The notes under the pieces are model-generated. The model saw only the letters and a program-made list of their open reading frames with translations. It searched no databases and was not told the DNA's origin. This document shows, piece after piece, positions 18,387-26,003 of a stretch of 40,372 nt of DNA (its first letter is position 1; each line of letters begins with the position of its first letter). This DNA comes from an uncultured Merdimonas sp. Lineage in GTDB: Bacteria; Bacillota; Clostridia; Lachnospirales; Lachnospiraceae. The DNA is taken from NCBI GenBank assembly GCA_944375725.1, contig CALWAZ010000152.1, forward strand, positions 1-40,372, in the 5' to 3' direction. Both the position numbers and the translations under genes were made by a program.

Positions 18387-19130
18387 ATGGACAAATACGA
18401 GGTAATTCGAGATATCCTGGATAAGAGCAGCTACACGGTGGCTATGTGCGGTACCGACATGATGAAGGAATCGGGAATGCCGAGCCTCAGAGCGCCGGAG
18501 ATTGCCTATGAGGTGGAAAAGGAGTACGGATATTCTCCCGAGGAGATTTTTTCTTCCGTATTTTATACGAACCGTACGGAGACTTTCTTTCAGTATTACA
18601 GAAAGTATATGCTGAAGCCTCCTCTGGAGCCGAGTGACGGCTTTTATGCGCTTGCCCAGCTGGAGAAGGAAGGAAAGCTTCAGTGCAGCATTGCCAATAA
18701 TGTGCACAATCTTCCGGGACGTGCCGGATGCAGAAAGATTCTGAATCTTCATGGAACCATTTATGATAACGAATGCCCGCGGTGCGGAAAGAAATATTCC
18801 ATGGAATATATCCGTGATTCTAAGAAGGTGCCTCTCTGCGGGGACTGTATGGTTCCGATCCGTCCGAAGGTGCTGCTTTTCGGCGAGCAGGTGGACAACC
18901 AGATGATGACAGCCGCCGTGGAAGAGATTGCGAAGGCAGAGGTGCTGCTTCTGCTGGGGACTTCTATCAATTCCGGGCTCTGTGACGGGTATGTGCAGTA
19001 TTTTAAAGGGAAGACTATGATTATCATCAGCGCCCAGAAGCATTTTACGGATGAAAAAGCGGATCTGGTGCTCCATGAAGAGGTGAAGACGGCTCTTCCG
19101 AAGATTGTATGGCCGGACGGCAGAACGTGA
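18387..19130 (+). CDS. Divergent SIR2-family protein
   Basis: A 247-aa protein with the sirtuin layout. The catalytic histidine region LNLHGTIY (H122), two zinc-ribbon CxxC pairs (C130/C133, C151/C154), the IRPKVLLFGE strand and a GTS motif (LLLGTSINS) are all present. The NAD site is altered: the usual GAGxS is GTDMM (residues 22-26) before ESGMPSLRA, and the usual T-Q-N-I-D reads ANNVH (103-107). Canonical Sir2 enzymes use these residues to bind NAD ribose and nicotinamide, so a standard deacetylase activity is doubtful. GGGGAGG precedes the ATG. It is followed 46 bp later by xpt. Confidence 0.82.
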   Translation: MDKYEVIRDILDKSSYTVAMCGTDMMKESGMPSLRAPEIAYEVEKEYGYSPEEIFSSVFYTNRTETFFQYYRKYMLKPPLEPSDGFYALAQLEKEGKLQCSIANNVHNLPGRAGCRKILNLHGTIYDNECPRCGKKYSMEYIRDSKKVPLCGDCMVPIRPKVLLFGEQVDNQMMTAAVEEIAKAEVLLLLGTSINSGLCDGYVQYFKGKTMIIISAQKHFTDEKADLVLHEEVKTALPKIVWPDGRT

Positions 19131-19176
19131 TATTACAATGCAAAAGAAATAAGACAGAACAGAGAGGGACAGAGAC

Positions 19177-19743
19177 ATGAAACTGCTGGAAGACAAGATA
19201 TTGCAGGAAGGAGAAGTGCTGGGGGAGGATATCCTGAAGGTGGACGGTTTTATCAACCATCAGGTAGACGTTCCCCTTATGGAGGAACTGGGGAAGGATA
19301 TGGCAGAGCATTTCCGGGGTCAGGGAGTGACGAAGGTGTTCACCATAGAATCCTCGGGGATTGCTCCCGCGATTTTTACAGCAAGGGCGCTTGAGGTGCC
19401 GCTGGTGATTCTGAAAAAACAGAACGCGAAGAATCTCGGAACAGAGGTATGGCAGACAGAGGTGGTCTCTTATACAAAGGATACTTCCTACCAGCTGACT
19501 TTGGCAAAAAATTATATCTCGGACGCGGATCACATTCTGATAGTGGATGATTTTCTGGCAAACGGAGAAGCGGCCACAGGCGCGGTGCGTCTGATCCGCA
19601 AGGCCCATGCTACGGTAGCGGGCATCGGCGTATTGATTGAAAAGACCTTTCAGCCGGGAAGAGAGAAGCTGGAGAGCCAGGGGGTTCCTGTATACGCGCA
19701 GGCCAGAATCCGGGCATTTGAGGGCGGGAAGGTGGTATTTTGA
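19177..19743 (+). CDS. xpt: Xanthine phosphoribosyltransferase
   Basis: Converts xanthine and PRPP to XMP in purine salvage. The 188-aa length and the start MKLLEDKILQEGEVLGEDIL match Xpt. The PRPP-binding motif is ILIVDDFLANGEA, and FTIESSGIAPA forms the phosphate-binding loop region. AGAGAGGGA lies upstream of the ATG. The last codons overlap the TTG start of the next gene. The 46-bp upstream gap is too short for the purine riboswitch that controls xpt in Bacillus, so regulation must come from the upstream promoter. Confidence 0.94.
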   Translation: MKLLEDKILQEGEVLGEDILKVDGFINHQVDVPLMEELGKDMAEHFRGQGVTKVFTIESSGIAPAIFTARALEVPLVILKKQNAKNLGTEVWQTEVVSYTKDTSYQLTLAKNYISDADHILIVDDFLANGEAATGAVRLIRKAHATVAGIGVLIEKTFQPGREKLESQGVPVYAQARIRAFEGGKVVF

Positions 19744-20666
19744 GCGGAAAGCAGAAGAAGATACACCGGACAGCCGATGATATGCTGTGGAAGCTTGAGA
19801 GAAAGGATGTGGTCCGTCTTCTGACGGCGGTAGGAGGAATGCTGATCTATGCCGTGGGCGTCAATACCTTTATCGTGCCTGCGGATCTTTACAGCGGAGG
19901 CGTCATGGGAATCAGCCAGATTCTCCGTACTCTGCTGATACGGTATACGGATTTCAGCATGGGTGGTACAGATATTGCGGGTATCATCAACTTTGTGCTG
20001 AATATTCCGCTGTTTTTCCTTGCCTATTTTTCCATAGGCAGAGGTTTTTTTATCCGGACTGTAGTCTGTATTTTCAGCCAGACGCTGTTCCTGACGCTGA
20101 TTCCGATTCCTGCGCTTCCCATTGTGGAGGATACGATTACGGCCAGCCTGATCGGAGGGATTCTGGCGGGAGCCGGAATGGGAATCTCCCTCAGGGGCGG
20201 AGGAAGCAGCGGCGGAGCAGACATTGTAGGCATGTATATCACAAAGCACCGGCAGGATTTCAGCGTAGGACGGCTGAATCTCTGCATCAATCTCTGTGTT
20301 TATCTGGCCTGCGGCCTGCTTTTTGATATTAAGGTCGTCATCTACTGCGTCATTTACAGCGCAATCTGTTCTCTGATGCTGGACAGGACTCATACCCAGA
20401 ATATCAGCACGGAGGTGTTTATTTTTACCAAAAAAGATCCCCAGGATGTCATGGGTTATATTCTGAAGGATCTGGTGAGAGGAGCTACCTACTGGGAGGC
20501 AAAGGGTGGTTACACCAACCAGGAAACGAATATTATCTTTACTGTGATTTCCAAGCAAGAGCTGACAGCGCTGAAGCATAAGCTCCGGCAGATTGATCCG
20601 GCCGCGTTCCTGGTGGACAAGGAAAATGTGGGAATAGATGGAAAGTTTGAAAAGCATCTGTCATAG
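19740..20666 (+). CDS. YitT family membrane protein (DUF161/DUF2179)
   Basis: A 308-aa integral membrane protein. After a short polar N-terminus come about five or six hydrophobic segments carrying VNTFIVPADLYSGGVMGISQ and the glycine-rich SLRGGGSSGGADIVGMYI, the two halves typical of the YitT membrane domain. A C-terminal soluble DUF2179 domain follows (ATYWEAKGGYTNQETNIIFT). The start is a TTG overlapping the xpt stop with GGGAAGG upstream; the next in-frame ATG (19782) lacks a site. Transport substrate unknown. A strong terminator follows. Confidence 0.88.
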   Translation: MSGKQKKIHRTADDMLWKLERKDVVRLLTAVGGMLIYAVGVNTFIVPADLYSGGVMGISQILRTLLIRYTDFSMGGTDIAGIINFVLNIPLFFLAYFSIGRGFFIRTVVCIFSQTLFLTLIPIPALPIVEDTITASLIGGILAGAGMGISLRGGGSSGGADIVGMYITKHRQDFSVGRLNLCINLCVYLACGLLFDIKVVIYCVIYSAICSLMLDRTHTQNISTEVFIFTKKDPQDVMGYILKDLVRGATYWEAKGGYTNQETNIIFTVISKQELTALKHKLRQIDPAAFLVDKENVGIDGKFEKHLS

Positions 20667-20696
20667 ACTTCAGATGTGAACAAGGCATACAAAAAC

Positions 20697-20755
20697 TTTG
20701 GAGCTTTACATAGGACAGGCTTCCGCCTTCCCTATGTGAAACTCCAAATTTTTTT
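20697..20755 (+). terminator. Terminator after the yitT-like gene
   Basis: TTTGGAG-C-TTTACATAGG (20697-20714) pairs with CCTATGTGAAACTCCAAA (20731-20748) with one small bulge or mismatch, followed by a run of Ts to 20755. Confidence 0.85.
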
Positions 20756-20856
20756 GAAAAAGTGAAGATATTCGAAAAGAACTGTCGTTATAGTAGATGA
20801 ACAAAGAGAAATAAGAAAGCCAAGCAGAAAAAACAGAAGCTGTAACAGCAGTATGT

Positions 20857-20927
20857 GAGGAGGGGAGGCGGATGAAATTAACAGGGATGAGAAACTGGAA
20901 GAGCTGATAGACCGATATCAGAGTCTT
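20857..20927 (+). other. Out-of-frame start region of the ECF sigma gene
   Basis: GAGGAGGGGAGG precedes an ATG at 20872 that reads only 11 codons (MKLTGMRNWKS) to a TGA at 20905-20907. In the sigma frame the same stretch, from 20877, encodes INRDEKLEELIDRYQSL, exactly what an ECF sigma N-terminus should look like. One extra A in the ATGAAATT run would join the ATG to the sigma frame. Confidence 0.6.
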
Positions 20928-21392
20928 GTGTTCTCAATCTGCTATAAGATGACAGGCGATTATTTCGCGGCTGAGGATCTGGCTCAGGAAACATTTTTAT
21001 CCGCTTATGAAAAATATTCTTCCTTTGATGGACGCCATGAGAAGGCATGGGTTTGCAGAATTGCGACGAACAAATGCCTGGACTATCTGAAGGCGGCGGG
21101 AAGAAGGAGCGTTCCTACAGAGGACGAGTGGTTTTCCTGGCAGGAAGATACGGGAGAATCACCGGAGGAAAGATGCCTGGAGCGGGAGGTCAGGGATGAG
21201 CTTTATAAGGCTTGTAAGGAATTGAAGCCGCCCTATGACGAAATTGCGCTGGACTATTATTATTACGAGATGGACGTGGGAGAGATTGCAGAAAAGAGAG
21301 AACGCAATGTGAAGACCGTGCAGACACAGATTTACAGAGCGCGGGGCATGCTCCGCAAGAAATACGGGAAGAAGGAGGAGAGAAGCGCATGA
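20928..21392 (+). CDS. ECF-type sigma-70 family RNA polymerase sigma factor (first)
   Basis: The listed frame starts at a GTG and gives 154 aa. Region 2 is AEDLAQETFLSAYEKYSSF followed by KAWVCRIATNKCLDYLKA; region 4 has the DNA-binding helix VGEIAEKRERNVKTVQTQIY. The GTG start removes the first helix of region 2, yet the sigma frame stays open upstream to 20859 and encodes that helix without an ATG. The good SD instead serves an out-of-frame ATG at 20872. The true start is therefore unresolved: ATT at 20877, GTG at 20928, frameshifting, or a one-base deletion. The stop overlaps the next gene (ATGA), typical of a sigma/anti-sigma pair. Confidence 0.85.
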   Translation: MFSICYKMTGDYFAAEDLAQETFLSAYEKYSSFDGRHEKAWVCRIATNKCLDYLKAAGRRSVPTEDEWFSWQEDTGESPEERCLEREVRDELYKACKELKPPYDEIALDYYYYEMDVGEIAEKRERNVKTVQTQIYRARGMLRKKYGKKEERSA

Positions 21393-21811
21393 GGACAGAT
21401 AAAAGGATAGATAAGATGTCGGAACAGGAACTGGACGCCTATACAGAGCGGCTGCTCCGCCAGGTGGAGGCTGAAGGGCTGATTCCCGCGCCCGCGCATA
21501 TGAAGCAGGAGATTCTGGAGCGTTCCAGAAGCCTGGATTACCAGATACGGGTGCAGACACGGCAGATTCCGAAGAAGCTTCAGTTCCTCTATTACAGCCT
21601 GAAAGTGGGAGCGGCTGTGGTGATGGCTTTGTTCCTAGTGCTGATGGTGCCGAAGGAAATGCCGGATATGAGCGGCTCTGCGGGAATCACGGTACAGCAG
21701 GAGGAGTCTATCGGAAACAAGCTGAATCAGGGCATGCGGACCATGAACCGGATGCTGAACAGCATGAATTTATATTTAAATGTAAATGAAAACAGTCAAA
21801 CGGAGGATTAG
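21389..21811 (+). CDS. Single-pass membrane protein, probable anti-sigma partner
   Basis: A 140-aa protein with a charged cytoplasmic N-terminus (residues 1-64), one hydrophobic segment at about 66-87 (LYYSLKVGAAVVMALFLVLM) and a short extracellular tail rich in Met, Asn and Gln. Start overlaps the sigma stop by four bases, so the products are made together. Topology and position suggest an anti-sigma factor that holds the upstream sigma at the membrane; no known anti-sigma domain is recognised, so this is inference. Confidence 0.7.
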   Translation: MRTDKRIDKMSEQELDAYTERLLRQVEAEGLIPAPAHMKQEILERSRSLDYQIRVQTRQIPKKLQFLYYSLKVGAAVVMALFLVLMVPKEMPDMSGSAGITVQQEESIGNKLNQGMRTMNRMLNSMNLYLNVNENSQTED

Positions 21812-21815
21812 AGAT

Positions 21816-22394
21816 ATGACAAAGAAAAAAAGCAGTTTCTGGACATTTATTTTTTCTCTGCTGCCCGGAGCGGCGGAGATGTATATGGGATTTATGAAAA
21901 TGGGCGTGAGCCTGATGGGCCTGTTTTTCGGCCTGTTTATCGTAGGCGGCTTTTTCGGACAGAGCATCTTCGTGCTGGCAGATATTGTGGTATGGTTTTA
22001 CGCTTTCTTCCACGCGCACAACTTAAGGGCTATGGATGATGAAGAGTTTTATGCGCTGGAGGATGATTATCTGTTCCACCTGGACGGTTCCGGAAAAGAA
22101 TTCTGGAATAAGATGACGGTGTCCCGTTACCGGAAGCTGGCCGCGGTAGTGCTGATTCTGATCGGTATTTCGATTCTGTGGAACAATCTGCTGGATCTAA
22201 TCTGGTATATCCTTCCGGGCTTTATGCATGACTTTGTCTATGTGCTCAGCTACCGAATCCCGCAGACTGTGCTCGGTATCGCAATTATTGTGGCAGGAGT
22301 CTGGATGATCCGCGGAAAGAAGCGGGAGCTTCTGGACGAGGACGAAAAGGAGGATGAAGAGGATGGAAGAGAAACGGACGATACGAACGCATAG
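21816..22394 (+). CDS. Small multi-pass membrane protein of the ECF operon
   Basis: A 192-aa membrane protein. LLPGAAEMYMGFMKMGVSLM near the N-terminus resembles the TM2-like pattern of paired hydrophobic segments, followed by a polar middle and two more hydrophobic helices, then an acidic Asp/Glu-rich tail. The ATG at 21816 is chosen for GGAGGA nine bases before; an in-frame ATG at 21786 lies inside the upstream gene. It overlaps the next gene by 32 bp. Function unknown; membrane stress sensing is an inference from the neighbours. Confidence 0.75.
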   Translation: MTKKKSSFWTFIFSLLPGAAEMYMGFMKMGVSLMGLFFGLFIVGGFFGQSIFVLADIVVWFYAFFHAHNLRAMDDEEFYALEDDYLFHLDGSGKEFWNKMTVSRYRKLAAVVLILIGISILWNNLLDLIWYILPGFMHDFVYVLSYRIPQTVLGIAIIVAGVWMIRGKKRELLDEDEKEDEEDGRETDDTNA

Positions 22395-22680
22395 AGTGGG
22401 AACTGTGACCTTTGGTCTGATTCTGATAGTGATGGGCGTGCTGTTTCTGCTTCAGATGATTTTTCCGGTACTGAATTATGAGATGATTTTTCGTCTCTGG
22501 CCGTTGATTTTTATCTCTCTGGGAATAGAAGTGCTGGCCAGCAGCCGCAGGGCTGAGGAAAGACTCGTGTATGACGGGGCGGCTATCTTTCTTCTGATAC
22601 TGCTGGTACTCTTTGCGATGGGAATGGCGGGAATGGATCTTGCCTTCACCCACGCGGAGGAAATGCGTATATTATATTAA
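22363..22680 (+). CDS. LiaI/LiaF-like transmembrane protein
   Basis: A 105-aa membrane protein. Two hydrophobic segments around FGLILIVMGVLFLLQMIF and WPLIFISLGIEVLA match the LiaI-LiaF-like transmembrane region, and a third hydrophobic segment follows. The ATG at 22363 has AAAGGAGG nine bases before; an ATG at 22354 directly abuts that site and is less likely. In Bacillus, LiaF-type proteins restrain envelope-stress signalling, which would fit an ECF sigma operon. Last gene before a palindrome and terminator. Confidence 0.72.
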   Translation: MEEKRTIRTHRVGTVTFGLILIVMGVLFLLQMIFPVLNYEMIFRLWPLIFISLGIEVLASSRRAEERLVYDGAAIFLLILLVLFAMGMAGMDLAFTHAEEMRILY

Positions 22681-22727
22681 GCGGCGGATAACCGGAGGCG
22701 GATGTTTCCGGCGGCGCTGCCACGGCG

Positions 22728-22743
22728 CATATTCCGGAATATG
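22728..22743. repeat. 16-bp perfect palindrome CATATTCCGGAATATG
   Basis: A perfect palindrome followed by TTTTTAT, just ahead of a standard terminator. It may be a short-loop terminator or a protein-binding site. Confidence 0.5.
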
Positions 22744-22754
22744 TTTTTATAAGG

Positions 22755-22793
22755 AAAAAGCCTGTGGTCCGAACTTCGGACCGCAGGCTTTTT
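22755..22793 (+). terminator. Terminator of the first ECF operon
   Basis: AAAAAGCCTGTGGTCCGA pairs with TCGGACCGCAGGCTTTTT across a three-base loop, with one wobble pair. Confidence 0.85.
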
Positions 22794-22801
22794 GCGCGGA
22801 C

Positions 22802-22844
22802 AAAAAAGGTGCCGCCGGCAGGAAGCGCTTTCCGCCGGCGGCAC
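22802..22844 (-). terminator. Terminator of treR
   Basis: GTGCCGCCGGC (22809-22819) pairs with GCCGGCGGCAC (22834-22844). The run of As at 22802-22807 becomes the T-tract for the minus-strand treR transcript, which ends 17 bp away. Confidence 0.85.
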
Positions 22845-22860
22845 AGTTATCTTTGCGGAT

Positions 22861-23589
22861 TCAGCCGGGCTTTTTCCGGACTGCCACGTCCTGAAATTGA
22901 AAATGATCCGGACGGTGGCGGGACTGGGTATACTCAAACTGGATACCGTCAGCGTTGAAGGTCTGGCTGGTAATGACTGCCATGCAGTTATAGTCGTTCA
23001 TGTCCAGATAGGTTTCGTCTACCTGCGTGACCCGTTCCACGGTCATGGTTCGTTTGCTGGTGGTGATGGTGAAGCCAAGGGTCTGTTCCAGATACTCATA
23101 GATTGAATGCTCAGCAATCTCCGGCGTCAGCCCGGGCATCAGCTCCTTCAGAAAATAGTTGTGATCCAGAATCAGCGGCACATCATCCAGATACCGGAGG
23201 CGCTGCAGGTAAAACAGCTGGGTTCCCAGGGGAAATCCGGTTCTTCTGGAGATTTTTTCACCCGTCTCCAGCTCGGCAAACTGCAGAATTTTTGTACGGG
23301 GTTTCTGATGGTTCCGGAGGGCAGATTCCAGAAAGGATTCGATGCCGCCTACCGTAAAGGAGGTCTGGGTAATAGGCTGAAAAATATTCCGGACGCCTTT
23401 GCCCTGCATGGGCTGCACATAGCCGTCTGAGGCCAGCTCAGCCAGGGCGCGGCGCACGGTATTTCTGGAGCAGCCGTATTCCTGTACCAGTGTATGTTCG
23501 GAGGGGAGCAGCTCCTGGTAGGAAAAGCATTCTGTCTCAATTTTTTCTTTCAAGTCTCTGTAAATGGTGTCGTATTTTGCTTTCGGCAT
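22861..23589 (-). CDS. treR: GntR-family trehalose operon repressor
   Basis: A 242-aa transcription factor. The N-terminal winged helix (LPSEHTLVQEYGCSRNTVRR, about residues 28-47) binds DNA; the C-terminal UTRA domain (ILDHNYFLKELMPGLT, then SIYEYLEQTLGFTI) senses a ligand, trehalose-6-phosphate in characterised TreR. It is divergent from treP-treC. Its own promoter -35 box lies inside an operator box, which predicts autoregulation. AAGGAAGAG precedes the minus-strand ATG. Confidence 0.92.
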   Translation of the reverse strand: MPKAKYDTIYRDLKEKIETECFSYQELLPSEHTLVQEYGCSRNTVRRALAELASDGYVQPMQGKGVRNIFQPITQTSFTVGGIESFLESALRNHQKPRTKILQFAELETGEKISRRTGFPLGTQLFYLQRLRYLDDVPLILDHNYFLKELMPGLTPEIAEHSIYEYLEQTLGFTITTSKRTMTVERVTQVDETYLDMNDYNCMAVITSQTFNADGIQFEYTQSRHRPDHFQFQDVAVRKKPG

Positions 23590-23690
23590 GTGTCTCTTCC
23601 TTCTTTCCTTTTGATAGGCAGCACAGGAATAAACGGCTGCTTTTGTGAGATTCTGTTAACAGAGAGAAAGTTCTCCTGATGATATGATTT

Positions 23691-23719
23691 ATTATACAGG
23701 AAATCCACAACATGTTCAA
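23691..23719 (-). promoter_or_regulatory. treR promoter
   Basis: On the minus strand, TTGAAC (23719-23714), 17-bp spacer and TATAAT (23696-23691). The -35 box is embedded in operator box 1. Confidence 0.75.
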
Positions 23720-23814
23720 ACAAATTTTAAAGAAATTTCAACATGTTTAAACAAATTTAGGGGAAATCTCTTGACATGTTTAAACAAGAGTGTTATTCTG
23801 TAGTTGTTCAAACA
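23713..23814. promoter_or_regulatory. Four TreR operator boxes
   Basis: TGTTYAAACA occurs at 23713-23722, 23744-23753, 23777-23786 and 23805-23814. Boxes 2 and 3 are perfect palindromes (TGTTTAAACA); boxes 1 and 4 read TGTTCAAACA. The first three are preceded by ACA. Spacings are 31, 33 and 28 bp. Box 1 covers the treR -35, box 3 lies in the treP spacer and box 4 lies at the treP start of transcription. The layout resembles Bacillus TreR sites (palindromic TTGTATATACAA) but the core differs. Confidence 0.8.
23771..23799 (+). promoter_or_regulatory. treP-treC promoter
   Basis: TTGACA (23771-23776), 17-bp spacer containing operator box 3, TATTCT (23794-23799). Confidence 0.8.
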
Positions 23815-23893
23815 GGTACCCAAAGCCAGACAGCAGCAGGATGGGGCCGGAGAGGTATGGCGCGAATATAAAAGGAGAGGAAGGAAAGGTCTT

Positions 23894-25885
23894 ATGGGTA
23901 AGTACAGAGATGATGTGGAGCAGCTCCTGAAGCTTATCGGCGGCAAGGAGAATATCCAGGCAGTGTCCCACTGCATGACGCGTATGCGTTTCGTTCTCGT
24001 CGATCCGAAGAAGGCGGACGAGAAAGCGATTGAGAACATTCCGAGCGTGAAGGGAACCTTTACGCAGGCCGGCCAGTACCAGGTCATTATCGGAAATGAT
24101 GTAGCTGAATTTTATAATGAGTTTACTGCTTACGCGGGCATTGAGGGCGTCAGCAAGGATGCGGTGAAGGCGGCAGCCAAGACGGGACAGAATCCGCTGC
24201 AGCGTATTATGGGAGCTCTTGGTGAGATTTTCGCTCCGCTGATTCCGGCCCTGATCTGCGGTGGTCTGATTCTGGGATTCCGGAATGTCATCGGTGAAAT
24301 CAATTTCTTTGCGGATGGCACAAAGAGTCTGGCAGATATTTCTCAGTTCTGGGCAGGTATGTATCAGTTCCTCTGGCTGATCGGTGAAGCAGTCTTCCAT
24401 ATGCTTCCGGTAGGCATCGTATGGTCCATCACAAAGAAAATGGGCACAACCCAGATTCTCGGTATTATCCTTGGACTGACGCTGGTATCTCCCCAGCTTC
24501 TGAACGGTTTCTCTGTGGCTTCCACACCGGCGGCTGATATTCCGGTCTGGGATTTTGGATTTGCCCAGGTACAGATGATCGGATATCAGGGACAGGTTAT
24601 TTCCGCCATGCTGGCAGGCTTCGTACTGGTATTTCTGGAGAAGTTCTTCAAGAAACACTGCCCGGAAGTGGTAAGCATGATTGTGGTCCCCTTCTGTTCT
24701 CTGGTTCCTGCCGTAGTGATTGCCCATACAATCGTAGGACCTATCGGCTGGAAGATTGGCGACGCGCTGGCTAATGTGGTTTACAATGGTCTGTTCTCCA
24801 GCTTTGGCTGGCTGTTTGCGGGAGTCTTCGGCCTTCTGTACGCGCCGCTGGTTATGACCGGACTTCACCATATGACGAACGCCATCGATTCTCAGCTTGT
24901 AAATACCTATGAAGGCACGATCCTGTGGCCCATGATCGCGCTCTCCAATATCGCGCAGGGCTCCAGTGTTCTTGCCATGTCCGTACTGCAGAAGAAAAAT
25001 GAGCGTGCCCAGCAGGTCAACGTTCCGGCATGCATCTCCTGCTATCTGGGTGTTACTGAGCCGGCTCTCTTCGGTGTAAACCTGAAGTATGGCTTTCCGC
25101 TGGTATGCGGTATGATTGGTTCCTGCATCGCGGCCATGGTATCCGTAGGCTTCGGTGTGGAGGCTTTCAGTATCGGTGTAGGAGGGCTTCCGGGCATCCT
25201 TTCCATCAAGACACCCTATTACCTGCCTTTCCTGGCAGCTATGGCTATTGCGATCGTGGTACCTTTTATTCTGACTCTGATTGTGGGAAGCAGAAAGCTG
25301 ACGGCGGCAGAGCGCGGAAAGACCGGAAACGCGGCAGCTGACAAGAGCGCACCGGCAGAGCAGGCGGAAGGAAGCGGTGCCCGGAGCGCCCAGGCGGAGG
25401 AAGCATCCGCCGGAGAAGAGGCGGAACTGACCGGGGAAATCAAGTCTGTGTTAAGCGGACGCGTGATTCCTATTGAAGAAGTAGATGATAATGTATTTTC
25501 TCAGAAAATTATGGGCGACGGCGTAGCGATCGAGCCGGAGGACACGACAGTGAAAGCTCCCGCTGACGCCACGGTGACTGTAGTGATGAAGGAGAGCGGC
25601 CATGCCTGCGGACTGACCCTGGCAAACGGACTGGAGCTTCTGATTCATGTGGGAATCGATACGGTGGATATGAATGGAGACGGCTTTAAGCTTTTTGTGG
25701 ACGAGGGCCAGAAGGTTCACACAGGAGATCCGCTGATTCAGTTTGACCCGGAGAAAATTAAAGCAGCTGGACATCCCCTGACCACCATGCTGATTGTAAC
25801 TGGAGAGGGAGACGCAAAGAATGTGTCCATGCACTCTGGCATAGAGGCAGAGGCGGCGGAGACGACCGTTATCACTTACGAATAA
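23894..25885 (+). CDS. treP: PTS trehalose-specific EIIBCA permease
   Basis: Imports and phosphorylates trehalose to trehalose-6-phosphate. The 663-aa protein has an N-terminal EIIB domain with the phosphocysteine in VSHCMTRMRF (C27), a central EIIC membrane domain (about residues 110-470), an Ala/Glu-rich linker, and a C-terminal glucose-type EIIA domain with the phosphohistidine in LELLIHVGIDTV and the helper histidine in ESGHACGLTL. Having its own EIIA makes it independent of a separate glucose EIIA. The ATG at 23894 follows GGAAAGG; a TTG at 23804 would overlap operator box 4 and is rejected. Confidence 0.95.
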   Translation: MGKYRDDVEQLLKLIGGKENIQAVSHCMTRMRFVLVDPKKADEKAIENIPSVKGTFTQAGQYQVIIGNDVAEFYNEFTAYAGIEGVSKDAVKAAAKTGQNPLQRIMGALGEIFAPLIPALICGGLILGFRNVIGEINFFADGTKSLADISQFWAGMYQFLWLIGEAVFHMLPVGIVWSITKKMGTTQILGIILGLTLVSPQLLNGFSVASTPAADIPVWDFGFAQVQMIGYQGQVISAMLAGFVLVFLEKFFKKHCPEVVSMIVVPFCSLVPAVVIAHTIVGPIGWKIGDALANVVYNGLFSSFGWLFAGVFGLLYAPLVMTGLHHMTNAIDSQLVNTYEGTILWPMIALSNIAQGSSVLAMSVLQKKNERAQQVNVPACISCYLGVTEPALFGVNLKYGFPLVCGMIGSCIAAMVSVGFGVEAFSIGVGGLPGILSIKTPYYLPFLAAMAIAIVVPFILTLIVGSRKLTAAERGKTGNAAADKSAPAEQAEGSGARSAQAEEASAGEEAELTGEIKSVLSGRVIPIEEVDDNVFSQKIMGDGVAIEPEDTTVKAPADATVTVVMKESGHACGLTLANGLELLIHVGIDTVDMNGDGFKLFVDEGQKVHTGDPLIQFDPEKIKAAGHPLTTMLIVTGEGDAKNVSMHSGIEAEAAETTVITYE

Positions 25886-25902
25886 AAATATGACATGTTG
25901 GA

Positions 25903-25928
25903 GACGGCCGCAGAATCCTGCGGCTGTC
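25903..25928 (+). other. Hairpin between treP and treC
   Basis: An 11-bp stem (25903-25913 with 25918-25928, one G-U pair) around a four-base loop with no T-tract. It may stabilise the upstream mRNA or set the ratio of the two products. Confidence 0.5.
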
Positions 25929-26003
25929 CCTGTAAAGGAAGCGGAAGAACTTTTTCGTCCCGGCGGGCGGGACAGACAGAGACAAAAAGAGAGGGAAAAG
26001 CAT

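Noticed and set aside
19131-19176. Purine riboswitch before xpt
   Set aside because: The gap is only 46 bp, too short for the aptamer and expression platform.
23804-23893. TTG start for treP at 23804
   Set aside because: It would overlap operator box 4 and lie at the expected transcript start; the ATG at 23894 has an SD and begins with the conserved EIIB sequence.
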